NCBI GenBank assembly: GCA_041399065.1
Contig: JAWKTN010000002.1
Span: 62,001 to 126,000 of the forward strand
Direction: 5' to 3'
Length of the DNA stretch: 64,000 nucleotides
DNA from: JAGQPD01 sp020426865
GTDB taxonomy: Bacteria > Planctomycetota > Planctomycetia > Pirellulales > Pirellulaceae
The notes under the pieces are model-generated. The model was given only the letters and a program-made list of their open reading frames with translations. It made no database searches and had not been told where the DNA came from. Shown one piece after another: positions 28,745 through 37,709 of this stretch (its first letter is position 1; every line of letters starts with the position of its first letter). Made by a program: the position numbers and the translations under genes.

Positions 28745-29110
28745 TCAACCTTCACGCAATATCTTTTCCATTTTTCGTCCTTTCGCCAATTCATCCACTA
28801 ACTTGTCCAAGTAGCGTACCTGCTGCGTTAGAACATTCTCTATCTCTTCGACGCGATATCCGCAGATGACACCGGTGATAAGTCTCGCATTCGGGTTCAC
28901 GGTTGCATGCTGAAAGAATTCCTCAAAGGTCGATTGATCCTTGATGTGCTTTTGCAGCTTCCTGTCATCGAAACCTGTCAGCCACCGAATCACCTGATGC
29001 AATTCTTCTTTCGTTCGGCCTTTCTTCTCTACCTTTGCCAGGTAATGCGGATAAACCGAAGCGAACGTCATTTTTGCAAATTTCTGATCGTGATTGTTTG
29101 CTTTGTTCAT
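28745..29110 (-). CDS. DUF2200 family protein
   Basis: The 121-aa soluble protein matches the DUF2200 pattern throughout: MTFASVYPHYLAKVEKKGRTKEELHQVIRWLTGF, NARLITGVICGYRVEEIE and VRYLDKLVDELAKGRKMEKILR. Length fits the family. Function is uncharacterised. It is the last ordinary chromosomal gene before the island boundary near 29.3 kb and is convergent with the methyltransferase gene. Confidence 0.9.
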   Translation of the reverse strand: MNKANNHDQKFAKMTFASVYPHYLAKVEKKGRTKEELHQVIRWLTGFDDRKLQKHIKDQSTFEEFFQHATVNPNARLITGVICGYRVEEIENVLTQQVRYLDKLVDELAKGRKMEKILREG

Positions 29111-29171
29111 GTTTTATGTCACCACATTGGCTTGCGATGGAGGCACGCCCTCTGTCCTGCTGGAAAAAAGA

Positions 29172-29206
29172 GTCTGTCGGGCAAGATGAGAACCGCGTTA
29201 CCGCGG
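29172..29206. repeat. short third copy of the boundary repeat core
   Basis: GTCGGGCAAGATGAGAACCG, followed by a small CGCG hairpin, equals the first ~35 bp of the longer repeats at 29323 and 61402. The surrounding 29111-29322 stretch holds no gene I can support. Confidence 0.7.
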
Positions 29207-29322
29207 TTACATAGCTCCAACCGACCCGCCGGAACGTGAACCAACTATGCTACCAGAGCACGCGCCAGCACGCCATTGACTCGCGGCGTCGGCGGAGCGA
29301 TGCGCGCTGCGCCGCCGAAGCG

Positions 29323-29506
29323 GTCGGGCAAGATGAGAACCGCGTTGTCGCGGTGGCGGACGCAATCATTGCAACCCGCATTGCTCCGCCGTGTCCAACC
29401 GCTTGGGCGTTCTTACCCGTTTTGGCCATCGACCGGCCATTCGATTTCGCTTGGGACACGGCCGGAGCTATGTTACAGTGGCCGAGGCGGTGATCGAACG
29501 CGCACG
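29323..29506. repeat. left island boundary: diverged copy of the tRNA-Leu 3' flank plus a tRNA 3' end (attL/attR-like)
   Basis: Positions 29323-29478 align with 61402-61550 with roughly a dozen mismatches. They run directly into TGGCCGAGGCGG-GATCGAAC-GCACG (29479-29506), the complement of the tRNA-Leu 3' end, with two mismatches in 28 bases. The homology stops at 29507, inside the tRNA. This is the arrangement left by integration at a tRNA 3' end: an intact tRNA at one end and a partial copy at the other. The octamer repeat present at the right copy is absent here (one unit only). Confidence 0.8.
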
Positions 29507-29537
29507 AGGATTACTCCTCAGAGGATTCCAACCCTTG

Positions 29538-30045
29538 TCGATCAACGACGAGCGCGTACGAGTACCGGGATTCTGAGTATAACTGCGATCCCGGCGCTGG
29601 ACCGTAACACAATTGCGTCGGGCCTTCGGCCCTGGGCGCGCGGGGTGCGGAAACCGGGCCCTTCGGGCCCGGCGGGGGTTGTGAAGGGCCTTCGGCCCTG
29701 GGACGGCGAGCTCGAGGTGGCGTTTGTTCTATCGATGCAAAGGCCTTCCAGGCCTTCGGCCCGGAGGGCCGCAACAACCCAAGCCGGTGGCGCAGCCACC
29801 GGTGACGTGCCCCTGCGCAGCCCAGGCCCGAAGGGCCGACACAAAGTCGGCATGGCGATTGTGGTCGGGGGTTCGAGAGCCAGTGGCTGCCCCGCCCATC
29901 GCTCACGAGCAGCAGCAGGGGCCTGCGTGAGCGCCACGTTGGTTCAGCATCGCGGCGTTGACAATTGCAACGCCTTCGTGGAGAGTGACGTTAGTCGTGC
30001 ACAGCGATTACCATGGTGTTGCGACACGGCCCCCTCGCCAGCTCG
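29538..30045. repeat. UUCG-hairpin repeat block R1
   Basis: This GC-rich block contains a series of short hairpins with UUCG-type loops (GGGCCTTCGGCCC, GGGCCCTTCGGGCCC and variants), plus GCCGGTGGCGCAGCCACCGG. It is nearly identical to R3 (35258-35760) and R4 (46877-47350), with R2 (30441-30790) a diverged relative. All frames give low-complexity P/G/A/R peptides, so I treat it as non-coding structured repeat. R1 stops abruptly at 30045 inside the left arm of the associated nested palindrome. Confidence 0.85.
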
Positions 30046-30292
30046 GATATCGTTGATATTCTCCTTCTGACCGTCACCACGCTTGCTAACTTCTGCTTTC
30101 AAAATCTCTGCGACCAACGACCGAACCCGCTCTTCCAGGGGGCGACTGTCTGCACACTTAAATGCCATCCTTGGCTCCATTACCCAATTTATTACCCAAC
30201 GACCAAACAACGGCCAAAATCTACACCACATTCATACACGAACCATCCCGACGTGCAAAGTGCGACATGCACCCAACGGGGCCGACCAGGGA

Positions 30293-30412
30293 CCGTCGCT
30301 CAGTCGGGCCGCCAAAGTTGGCAACTACCCCGCCAACCCGTTGGGCCTGCACGACATGCATGGTAACATCTTTGAATGGTGCCGCAAGGTATTGGGCGAG
30401 CGAATAAGATGA
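30293..30412 (+). pseudogene. formylglycine-generating (SUMF1/FGE) domain remnant
   Basis: About 39 codons read AAKVGNYPANPLGLHDMHGNIFEWC, the core signature of FGE-sulfatase domains ('VGxYPANPwGLyDMhGNVwEWc'), and then run out of homology to a TGA at 30410. No other part of such a gene is present, so this is a stranded fragment. The rest of 30046-30440 holds no supported gene. Confidence 0.75.
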
Positions 30413-30440
30413 CAATACCTCGAACTACAAAGCATTGCTC

Positions 30441-30790
30441 TTCATTGAACGCGTACCGGGATTCTGAGTATGACTGCGATCCCGGCGCGGGATCGTAACA
30501 TAACTGTGTCGGGCCTTCGGCCCTGGGGGGCGCGGGGCGGCGGAAACCGGTCCCTTCGGGCCCGGCAGGGGTTGTGAAGGGCCTTCGGCCCTGGGACGGC
30601 GAGTTCGAGGTGGCGTTCGTTCTATCGATCCCAAGGCCTTCCAGGCCTTCGGCCCGGAGGGCCGCAACAACCTCTGCCGGTGGCGCAGCCACCGGTAACG
30701 TGCCCCTGTGCAGCCCAGGCCCGCAGGGCCGACACACATACGGCATAGCGAGTTGGCAATAGCTGCGAGTTCGTGCATCTTGGCGCGAAT
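30441..30790. repeat. UUCG-hairpin repeat block R2 (diverged)
   Basis: Preceded by the last bases of an IS91-type end (GCTCTTCATT then GAAC at 30437-30440), this block repeats the UUCG hairpin series of R1/R3/R4 with more differences and a shortened end. Its beginning equals R4, including the IS91 end just before it. Confidence 0.8.
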
Positions 30791-30826
30791 GGCAAAACGG
30801 GATTACCATTGCGTCGTTCCTTGGCC

Positions 30827-31009
30827 CCCTCGCCGGCTTGCCCGGCAGGAGCCACAGTCTGAAAGCTAGGGCGCCCAATCGTTGTCACCCCCGCATTGGC
30901 CGAGGCAGTCGCCGCCGCAGGCGGCACCCGCCCGGGCCGGGGTGGTGAAGTCGCGGAACCTCTAGCCAACCAAACTTTCGCTCCTGCCGGGCAAGCCGGC
31001 GAGGGGGCC
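30827..31009. repeat. nested palindromic element P2
   Basis: Long outer inverted arms (about 27 bp, CCCCTCGCCGGCTTGCCC at one end and its complement at the other) enclose ~125 bp with an inner CCGCCGCAGGCGGC hairpin. Equivalent elements P3 (35755-35938) and P4 (47349-47532) have the same arms. In all three cases it stands between an R block and a reverse-transcriptase remnant. Confidence 0.85.
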
Positions 31010-31035
31010 AGAAGTGTCACAGAGAGGACACGGAC

Positions 31036-31113
31036 ATGGTATTTGCAAATCGAGAGCGCTTTGCGAAATGCGGCTTGGAGCTTCATCCTGAGGAGACAAA
31101 GATCGTTAGATAA
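31036..31113 (+). pseudogene. group II intron reverse transcriptase fragment F2
   Basis: Twenty-five codons read NRERFAKCGLELHPEETKIV, the conserved 'RF.k.GLELhPeKTk.i' segment of group II intron RT palm domains, ending at TAA 31111. Copies of the same fragment follow P3 and P4. No other RT motif (such as YADD) is present, so it is a remnant. The stretch 31114-31430 carries no supported gene, only two AATACCTCGAA-type motifs. Confidence 0.7.
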
Positions 31114-31429
31114 CCCGTCCGTAAATTTGGCCGGATTGGTCGGCATCTTGTCCCAAGCGGCGTGGTTGTGGTGCACTGACAACACGCGACGGAAGGGCAA
31201 TGGGCTGGAATTCAGATAGCCCGACGCTCCCCTCTACCGCCCCGGTTCGATGAATCAGTGATAGCCCCGCTCGTCGCGAAACACTACCTGTCGTCCGTTG
31301 ACTCGCGAGCATAATACCTCGAACCACAAGGTATTTATCCATTGCGTGAAATGTCGATACCTCGAACACGTACCTGCCACATCTTGCTAACGATGCGGTT
31401 ACCAACGCTAGACCACCAGATTCATGACG

Positions 31430-31717
31430 CCCTCACTCGCGACGATCCCAATGCAGGTTGCCGCTTGTCACACGCCACGAGGAACACACCCGGTCCGCGC
31501 GGTGGCCGTTCCGCAACAGCTACAGACATATCATCGTCGCTGCAAAGCCGTCTCTAACGAGCCTCTTCCGACATGGAAACGCTCCGGTCGCTCGTCCAGC
31601 TTCGCAAACCCCCTCTTCTGATCTACGAGCAAGCCTTTCTCGGCTTATAGGCTCGAAGCATCACCGCCACTAATCCGTCTGCACCTGCGCCAATCAGGCT
31701 GTCAATCGCTCTTCATT
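31430..31717 (+). mobile_element. solo 3' end of an IS91-family element (copy E)
   Basis: The last ~110 bp (from about 31608, TACGAGCAAGCCTTTCTCGG onward to CGCTCTTCATT) match the 3' non-coding end of the full-length IS91 element at 46.8 kb; the portion before it is diverged. No transposase codons remain. The end abuts the stop codon of the split gene at 31717. Confidence 0.75.
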
Positions 31718-32007
31718 TAACGACCGTGATGTCCAAAGGCTTTATCAACAGTAGCGTTGTAGCGTTCAGCGAACGGCACACAGTACTCCATCCACGTAAT
31801 ACTCGACGCGTGTTGGCTACCTGGCATTAGCCAATCGCGAGATGGATCGAAGTCATTTTCAGTTCCCGGCAAAAAGATCTTTGCTCGGCCCCTCAATTCA
31901 ATCGACCATCCAACCGCACAATATGAATAACCACGATCATGAACCAATTCTTCCGTTGAACCTCCGATTAGGAGGGCGACAGCCGATGAGTATTGTTCTT
32001 TGTCAAC

Positions 32008-33206
32008 TAAATGACCGAGCGCGATTCTGCGACAGTGGGCCTATGCCGCTGTTGCGTACTGCGCCTTGTGTTTGTTTCGTTGTCGTAGGTAGTATCGAAC
32101 ATTTTTCATGAGTTCGGACATATCAGAGCATTTGTGGTTGCGAGTCACGTTGGCGTGAAGATCCTGCCAGGCACGCTCGATCTTATTGTGGTCGGGGCAA
32201 TATGGTGGTAGGAAGTGTAGCTCGAAACGTTGACCGGCCTTGGTTGCCAAGGTTTTTGCCACTTCCTCGGTACTGTGAATGGAGTAGTTGTCCAAGATCA
32301 CGTGGATCTTCTTGGCATTCGGGTATTGCTCGTGGAGCTTCCAGAGTAGTTGAATGAAGAGCAGGCTGTTCTTGCTGTCGCCCTCAACCCAGGTCAGTTC
32401 GCCCGTTTTCGGATTCAATGCCCCGGCCAAGTATTGTTTTTCATTCTGTCCGGGAGTAAGCACTTCCTTTTGCTGTCCTTTGACCATCCAGTCCAAACCA
32501 ATCTTGGGATTCAAATGGACGTCGACTTCATCCTCGTAGACAACCACTTCGTCATCGGGAAGGTCCTCCACCAATTCCCGGAGTTCCCTCAATCGCTTGT
32601 TTTTGGCCTGTTTCGACCACGTGGATTCCACAATCGGCTTCGGACGCCCTCGCCGCGCGCCGATTCTCGATAGAGCAACACTCATGGTTGAGACATGAAT
32701 TCTGATACCTGTCTTCCGCTCCATGGTTATTACCAACATCTCTCGTGTCCATGTGGGACGCTTCCATCCATGGTCCAGTGGGCAAGACTCAACCACCTCC
32801 CAAAGTGTGGAAAGGAATTCATCACACAGCTTGGTCTCCCCGTTCTCCTCACGATGATCGACCAACCCATCAACGCCTTCCTCGCGAAACCTGGCTGCCA
32901 CTCGATATATAGTGCTCCGGTCGACCTTCAGTGCTCTGGCCGTATCGGCCACGGATCGGCCGTCTGCCAAATTCAGGATGATCAAGTACCGTGTCTTCTG
33001 GTCCCCGTCCTTCAGTTTTCGGCAACGTTTTTCCAATCTCCGCTTGTCCGACCGCGACATTCTTGGGACAATTCCGTCCATGGGAATTCCTTCTGCGAAC
33101 TCCAGTTCGCCGTTTGAGTGCAATCAACTGAGGAATTCCCATTTTTATTTTTTCAGTCGATATGCTCCAATATCAGTTTTGTCGCAGAATCGCGCTCGGT
33201 CATTTA
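32008..33206 (-). mobile_element. IS630-family insertion sequence, complete
   Basis: Perfect 27-bp inverted ends (32008-32034 and 33180-33206, counting the TA target duplicated on each side) bound a ~1.2-kb element with one transposase gene. TA duplication is characteristic of IS630/Tc1-mariner. The remnant of another copy lies at 49368-49462. Confidence 0.95.
32041..33123 (-). CDS. IS630-family DDE transposase
   Basis: The 360-aa transposase has an N-terminal helix-turn-helix (KTRYLIILNLADGRSVADTARALKVDRSTIYRVAARFREEGVDGL, about 44-90). Its DDE catalytic core shows D in VVVYEDEVDVHL, D in VILDNYSIH, and E in LPPYCPDHNKIERAW, the classic IS630 signature. Shorter starts are possible at the internal ATGs (MDGIVPRM, MSRSDKRR). 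All catalytic residues and both ends are intact, so it could be active. Confidence 0.95.
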   Translation of the reverse strand: MHSNGELEFAEGIPMDGIVPRMSRSDKRRLEKRCRKLKDGDQKTRYLIILNLADGRSVADTARALKVDRSTIYRVAARFREEGVDGLVDHREENGETKLCDEFLSTLWEVVESCPLDHGWKRPTWTREMLVITMERKTGIRIHVSTMSVALSRIGARRGRPKPIVESTWSKQAKNKRLRELRELVEDLPDDEVVVYEDEVDVHLNPKIGLDWMVKGQQKEVLTPGQNEKQYLAGALNPKTGELTWVEGDSKNSLLFIQLLWKLHEQYPNAKKIHVILDNYSIHSTEEVAKTLATKAGQRFELHFLPPYCPDHNKIERAWQDLHANVTRNHKCSDMSELMKNVRYYLRQRNKHKAQYATAA

Positions 33207-33481
33207 GCGATTGGAGCTGTTCGACAAAATCTTCGGCGGTGTATGGAATAAATTCGGGTGTGACGGCAAAAAGTGGATCCGCATATACGAATTCTCGCGG
33301 CGGCACCTGCTCAGCGTCATTCGTAAAAGAGCGACCTGTCGCGAATCCCGATAGGAAAACCGCAACGGCGCTCAAGACAATTAGGAGATTCCGTAACGAA
33401 AACTTCAATTTACAAGACTCCTTGCGAGGTTTGGCGAAAACGGTTCGGCAATCGCTATTGTTTGCAGTTAACGAAACGGAA

Positions 33482-34306
33482 TTACTTGGTGGAAATGTCT
33501 GGCAAATCTCCCCATGAAGTCAAGTCCGATTTGGGGGAGTATAGTCCGTCAATTGTGACTAACATTGTTGCGTTCTTGTGATCGGTTGCCGACTTTACGT
33601 ATTGTCGCAACAAAAACTCTGCTTCACCGTGCATGTAATCCAATGTCATAATTCGACCAACTTTGCCGAAAGCGTTTTTAGCGTCTCGCATGAAGACCCT
33701 CCTGTCCTTGTCGGATGTCAGATCGATCTTACCATAATTAGAAAACTCGTTGCTGTGAATTGGCCGTCCGACAATCTCCACACGCTCTACATCTGAAATG
33801 TCGATCGCGGTAAATCTACCCGTTTTGTGTTCATGACAGAGGTACATAGTTGCATACTCCATCGTATATACTGGACGAATGCTCCAACTATTGAGATATA
33901 CCTTTTCAGCACCGATCTTTTTGCCGACGGGTTGATCCTTGGCGATTTCCTTGAGGAACGTTATGAGGTCTTGACCTCGGCCGGACAGTTGTCGAAGGAA
34001 CACCTCCCACAGCTTTTCTTTCGCCTTGTCTAATACGAGTCCTCCTCCATCCTTGGCTAATGTCTCCACGAGACTATTAAGGCAGAGGTCGTATGAAACA
34101 GGGTCAAGACCAAGTGTAAACGTGATACGAAGATCTACGGACAACACGTTAGCTTTTACAATCAAATCTTCAGCAAGGCCAAAAGTGTCCGTAGACGACG
34201 TAACATGGTTACCAACGTAGCGAGTCAGATTCGCATCCCCTGCCGCGAACCCGATCGGGTCCTCGCTGATCCAGCGGCCGGTGTGGTTGTCGTACCATCT
34301 GTGCAT
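33482..34306 (-). CDS. displaced RHS C-terminal tip 2 (orphan toxin tip)
   Basis: The frame opens with HRWYDNHTGRWISEDPIGFA and GDANLTRYVGN, the end of the RHS-repeat core, then switches at once to a unique ~240-aa C-terminal region that is more AT-rich. No N-terminal RHS repeats precede it, only an ATG at the codon before HRWYD. This is the anatomy of displaced ('orphan') RHS tips found downstream of a full RHS gene. The tip (LIVKANVLSVDLRITFTLG...YVKSATDHKNATMLVTIDG) matches no toxin family I recognise. A candidate immunity gene follows but is broken by IS630. Upstream 163 bp lies a truncated tyrosine-recombinase gene in the same orientation. Confidence 0.85.
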   Translation of the reverse strand: MHRWYDNHTGRWISEDPIGFAAGDANLTRYVGNHVTSSTDTFGLAEDLIVKANVLSVDLRITFTLGLDPVSYDLCLNSLVETLAKDGGGLVLDKAKEKLWEVFLRQLSGRGQDLITFLKEIAKDQPVGKKIGAEKVYLNSWSIRPVYTMEYATMYLCHEHKTGRFTAIDISDVERVEIVGRPIHSNEFSNYGKIDLTSDKDRRVFMRDAKNAFGKVGRIMTLDYMHGEAEFLLRQYVKSATDHKNATMLVTIDGLYSPKSDLTSWGDLPDISTK

Positions 34307-34469
34307 TGCCCACTGCCGGATGTGCGGTAGGGCGATTACCGGGAGGTTTGCAGGGCTTTCCGCCGTTTATCTTGTCAAAGAACATGCATGACACACTGAT
34401 GCGTCTGCGTGGCCAAGCCGAGCTCCCGCGCACGGGTGCGCGAGAGCTGACTGGCCGATCACACCTATT
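34307..34469. other. conserved spacer between recombinase 3' end and RHS tip (copy 2)
   Basis: This 163-bp spacer is homologous to 41477-41649 in front of tip 1, including CTTGTCAAAGAACATGCATG flanked by inverted TGTCA/TGACA. Small internal blocks differ. It may contain a recombination site or be simple shared ancestry. Confidence 0.6.
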
Positions 34470-34928
34470 CTATTCCATCGACCGGGCTCTGTCTTCTCCG
34501 GGGCGAGAATCGCTCGAATTGATGGAATTCGCCGAAGTGTCCTCCGAATGGCTGGCCGTTGCCGGGCGGTTGGCGGGATGTGTCTGATCGTGCACTTGCT
34601 TGAGGTGCTGAATGCTGACGTGCGTGTAGATCTGCGTCGTCGTCAGGCTGGAATGACCAAGCAGTGACTGCAACGAACGCAGGTCCGCGCCATGCTCCAA
34701 CATCAACGTGGCAGTCGTGTGCCGAAACAAGTGGCAGCTGCCCGTGGTGTTGTCCGTAGCACCGCGGATGTAAGTGGCAATCAAGTTCGATAGGTTCGAC
34801 GCTCCAAACGGTTTTCCATGGCAGGAGACAAACAACCGTGGGGTATTGCCGGCACCGACGGAACTGACCAACGTCGGACGTGCGCGTTCGAGATAGGCGC
34901 TGAGCCATTGCACTTTGTCGCTCAGCAA
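34470..34928 (-). pseudogene. tyrosine recombinase, 3' half only
   Basis: About 140 codons match the C-terminal half of the intact recombinase at 41650-42726 (QWLSAYLERARPTLV..., HLFRHTTATLMLEHGADLRSLQSLLGH, IYTHVSIQHLK). H-x-x-R, the GH motif and the catalytic Tyr are kept, but the first conserved Arg and the N-terminal DNA-binding domain are missing. Homology ends near 34920, next to an 11-bp inverted repeat (34962-34972/35000-35010). Confidence 0.92.
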
Positions 34929-35257
34929 GAATCGACGGGTGTTGCTCTGAAAAAGGGCCCACTACTTGGAAAGAAGAAACCCGCAACGTTGAATTCACTT
35001 TTCCAAGTAGTAGCGCATGCATGGACTTATCGCCGATTCGGCAATAACACCCCGCTGATGGGCTTATCGCCGGGGCGTCCGGTAATAATCAAGTTCTGCC
35101 AAAGTGCCACGAATGTCCCGAGCCGTATCGCGGCAACGCCGCAAGGCACGACGCGCTGGCGTCAAAGACCCGGGTGGCACTTCGCCGTACTCGTACTCAG
35201 CGCAGCGGTACTCGTACTCGGTGATCGCACCGGCAATGGAACGAATGTTGAACCCTT
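34929..35257. other. gene-free stretch with inverted repeat and GTACTC repeats
   Basis: No gene is supported. It contains CTACTTGGAAA (34962-34972) and its exact complement (35000-35010), and several TACTCGTACTC repeats (35187-35225) just before block R3. On the minus strand these encode short EYEY runs of a type common at planctomycete repeat edges. Confidence 0.6.
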
Positions 35258-35754
35258 GTCGATCGACGACGAGCGCGTACGAGTACGCGTAACGGGATTC
35301 TGAGTATAACTGCGATCCCGGCGCTGGACCGTAACACAATTGCGTCGGGCCTTCGGCCCTGGGCGCGCGGGGTGCGGAAACCGGGCCCTTCGGGCCCGGC
35401 AGGGGTTGTGAAGGGCCTTCGGCCCTGGGACGGCGAGTTCGAGGTGGCGTTTGTTCTATCGATGCAAAGGCCTTCCAGGCCTTCGGCCCGGAGGGCCGCA
35501 ACAACCCAAGCCGGTGGCGCAGCCACCGGTGACGTGCCCCTGCGCAGCCCAGGCCCGAAGGGCCGACACAAAGTCGGCATGGCGATTGTGGTCGGGCGTT
35601 CGAGAGCCAGTGGCTGCCCCGCCCATCGCTCACGAGCAGCAGCAGGGGCCTGCGTGAGCGCCACGTTGGTTCAGCATCGCGGCGTTGACAATTGCAACGC
35701 CTTCGTGGAGAGTGACGTTAGTCGTGCACAGCGATTACCATGGTGTTGCGACAC
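35258..35754. repeat. UUCG-hairpin repeat block R3
   Basis: Nearly base-for-base the same as R1 and R4, with the same chain of UUCG hairpins. It continues into nested palindrome P3, RT fragment F3 and a 5'-truncated IS91, a composite unit (about 35.26-37.46 kb) that is duplicated at 46.88-49.06 kb. Confidence 0.9.
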
Positions 35755-35938
35755 GGCCCCCTCGCCAGCTCGCCCGGCAGGAGCCGAAGTTTGAGAGCTA
35801 GTGTGCAACGTGACACCCGCATTGGCCCCTTTCGGTCGCCGCCCGCGGCGGCGACCGAAAGGGCTTGGGGTGGAGAGGTCGCGGGGCGGGCTAGCCTAAC
35901 AAACTTTGGCTCCTGCCGGGCGAGCCGGCGAGGGGGCC
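35755..35938. repeat. nested palindromic element P3
   Basis: The outer arms (35755-35785 and 35908-35938) are complementary. The centre holds a near-perfect ~36-bp palindrome (about 35828-35863, CCCTTTCGGTCGCCGCC... and its complement). The same structure is at 47349-47532. Confidence 0.9.
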
Positions 35939-35964
35939 AGAAGCGCCACAGAGATGTTACTGCA

Positions 35965-36030
35965 ATGGTGCTTCCGAATCGAGAGCGCTTTGCCGAATGC
36001 GGCTTGGAGCTTCATCCTGAGAAGACAAAG
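35965..36030 (+). pseudogene. group II intron reverse transcriptase fragment F3
   Basis: The codons NRERFAECGLELHPEKTK match the conserved RT segment also seen at 31036 and 47560. The frame is cut exactly where IS91 sequence begins (36031). Confidence 0.7.
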
Positions 36031-37464
36031 CCGGATTCTAGGGTGGTCGTTGCCGATCGACTATCTGCACTGCGTGGTCACGTTGCCGCACGAATTCATT
36101 CCGTTGATCCTGGCCAACGAAAATGCGATGTACCGTCTGTTCTTTGAGTGTGTGGGGCGGACCTTGCGGGAACTGGCGATGGAAAAGCATGGGGCGCAGG
36201 TGGGTGTGGTAATGGTGCTGCATAGCTGGGGACAACGCATGAATGCCCATCCCCATATCCACACGATCGTGACAGTTGGCGGTCTCTCGGTGGACGAGAA
36301 CCGATGGGTGACGGTGGCGGCGGACTGCATGTTCGCGCGGGAAGAGGTGTCGGAGCGGTTCCGCAAGTTGTTTGTGGCGGGCGTGCGGCAATTGTATCGT
36401 CGGCAGCAGTTGACGCTGCCATCGGACATGAAATGGATTGGCGGCGAGGAGGAACTGGAGCGTTGGCTGGCGTGGACGCAGCAAAAACCATGGCAAGCGA
36501 ACGTGCAGACGGGCGCCACCACACTGTCAGGGCCCGGAAGCGGTTGTCAAGTATCTGGCGGGATATGTGGTCGGATCGGCGATTCGTGACAGCCGCATCC
36601 TGCGTCACGACGGCCGGTGCGTGGTGATTCGCGTGAAAAACTATCGCACCGGTCAATACGAAGAGTTGCCGATGACAGGCGAGGACTTTGTCGAGCGATT
36701 CGCCTTACACATCTTGCCGCGAGGATTCCTGCGAGTGCGATATGTGGGGCTCTTCAGTGCCCAGCGACGTGCCGCGCGATTGGCCAAGTGCCGCGTGCTG
36801 TGCGGCCTTCCATTGCCGAGCGAATCTGGCAACGCTGCTGATCAACCACGTGCGGATTCGGCGGAAGAGGAAACGGTCGAGCAACAAGAGCAAGAGGAGC
36901 GCCAACGCGCGAGCCGTACGCACCGGACTGTCGTCGCTGTGCGATGCCTGGGATGCAATCGCTGGGGCGGATGACGGTGCAAGCCACCAACTGGTTCGTG
37001 GCGGGCCTGCTTGCCTTTCACAGGCAAGTCTTTACGCAGCTGTCGACGCTCGACGATTGCCACACGTACTTCCCCTTGATGGACGTGTCGCTCGACGGAC
37101 TACCGGCAATGGAAGACCCCATCGAAGTCCAGTTCGGCCCGCTCTGTGAAGGACTGATTCCCGACATATGACGCCAGGCACTCGTGACATCCTGATCCAA
37201 CCTATTGTTCGTTGCTGGAAACGACGAGTAGCGATGACGGTGCGCGCGGTGGGCCGCGATCATGCGCCAACCGCGCGTCACATGAGAGGAAGCGTGACTA
37301 TGTCACGGACGAAATCTGGCTCAAACCGCGTGCCGTGCTTACCCAGCCTCACAAATCCCCTCTACTGAGCTACGAGCAAGCCTTTCTCGGCTTATAGGCT
37401 CCAAGCATCACCGCCACGAATCCGTCTGCACCTGCGCCAATCAGGCTGTCAATCGCTCTTCATT
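36031..37464 (+). mobile_element. IS91-family element, 5'-truncated and frameshifted (copy A)
   Basis: Sequence from the RILGWSLPIDYLHC codon onward matches full-length copy C. The transposase lacks its first ~122 codons (zinc-binding region) and has two single-base frameshifts, near 36510 and 36899, before the normal end at 37171; it is a pseudogene. The 3' non-coding end finishes at CTCTTCATT (37464) beside GAAC (37465-37468). Confidence 0.92.
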
Positions 37465-37558
37465 GAACTTGTTTCGGAGACGACTGCCGTAGATAGACAA
37501 AGGCCTTTCGCTGCCGGTGCAGATCCGTAATCTTCGTTTCCCCTTGTAGGTGATCCAT
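37465..37558 (-). pseudogene. large serine recombinase, N-terminal 31 codons only
   Basis: From ATG 37558 (AAGGAG upstream) the frame reads MDHLQGETKITDLHRQRKAF then VYLRQSSPKQV, the conserved start of large serine recombinases, with the catalytic Ser in 'Y-RQSS'. It is cut at GAAC where IS91 copy A ends. The two small genes of the same cassette precede it. Confidence 0.82.
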
Positions 37559-37709
37559 TATCAGACTCCTTGTTAATAAAGCATACCTGTATCAATGCCT
37601 GCGCCATCTGAGTTACCACGGCCTCACGACGCCGCCCACGAAGCACCGGCCCGGGAGCCTTTTCCCGGGCCGGCGACAAGAAAGAGAACCACTGCTGCTT
37701 CATGATCAT
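37559..37709 (-). CDS. small protein of the serine-recombinase cassette
   Basis: From ATG 37709 the frame reads MIMKQQWFSFLSPAREKAPG..., then RRREAVVTQMAQALIQVCF. It overlaps the previous gene's stop (ATGA) and runs into the recombinase start, the spacing expected of a three-gene recombinase cassette. The exact end is uncertain because the frame stays open past 37559. No function is known. Confidence 0.55.

Larger units (their letters stand above)
31717..33408 (-). pseudogene. candidate RHS immunity gene split by IS630
   Basis: The 5' part (33408 to 33205) encodes MKFSLRNLLIVLSAVAVFLSGFATG..., a single TM/signal segment, then VYADPLFAVTPEFIPYTAEDFVEQLQSL. The 3' part (32007 to 31717) encodes VDKEQYSSAVALLIGG...ELVHDRGYSYCAVGWSIEL...GHHGR. 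Removing 32010-33206 (the IS plus one TA) joins both parts in frame with no stop, giving about 163 aa. The gene begins 73 bp downstream of the displaced RHS tip that ends at 33482, the usual place of an immunity gene; no family is recognised. The IS insertion should have destroyed function. Confidence 0.8.

Noticed and set aside
29511..29937. Long open frames on both strands in the hairpin blocks (also in 30.3-31.2, 35.0-35.8 and 46.8-47.4 kb)
   Set aside because: All frames are open because the DNA is GC-rich and repetitive; peptides are low-complexity P/G/A/R, differ between copies by frame, and have no ribosome sites.
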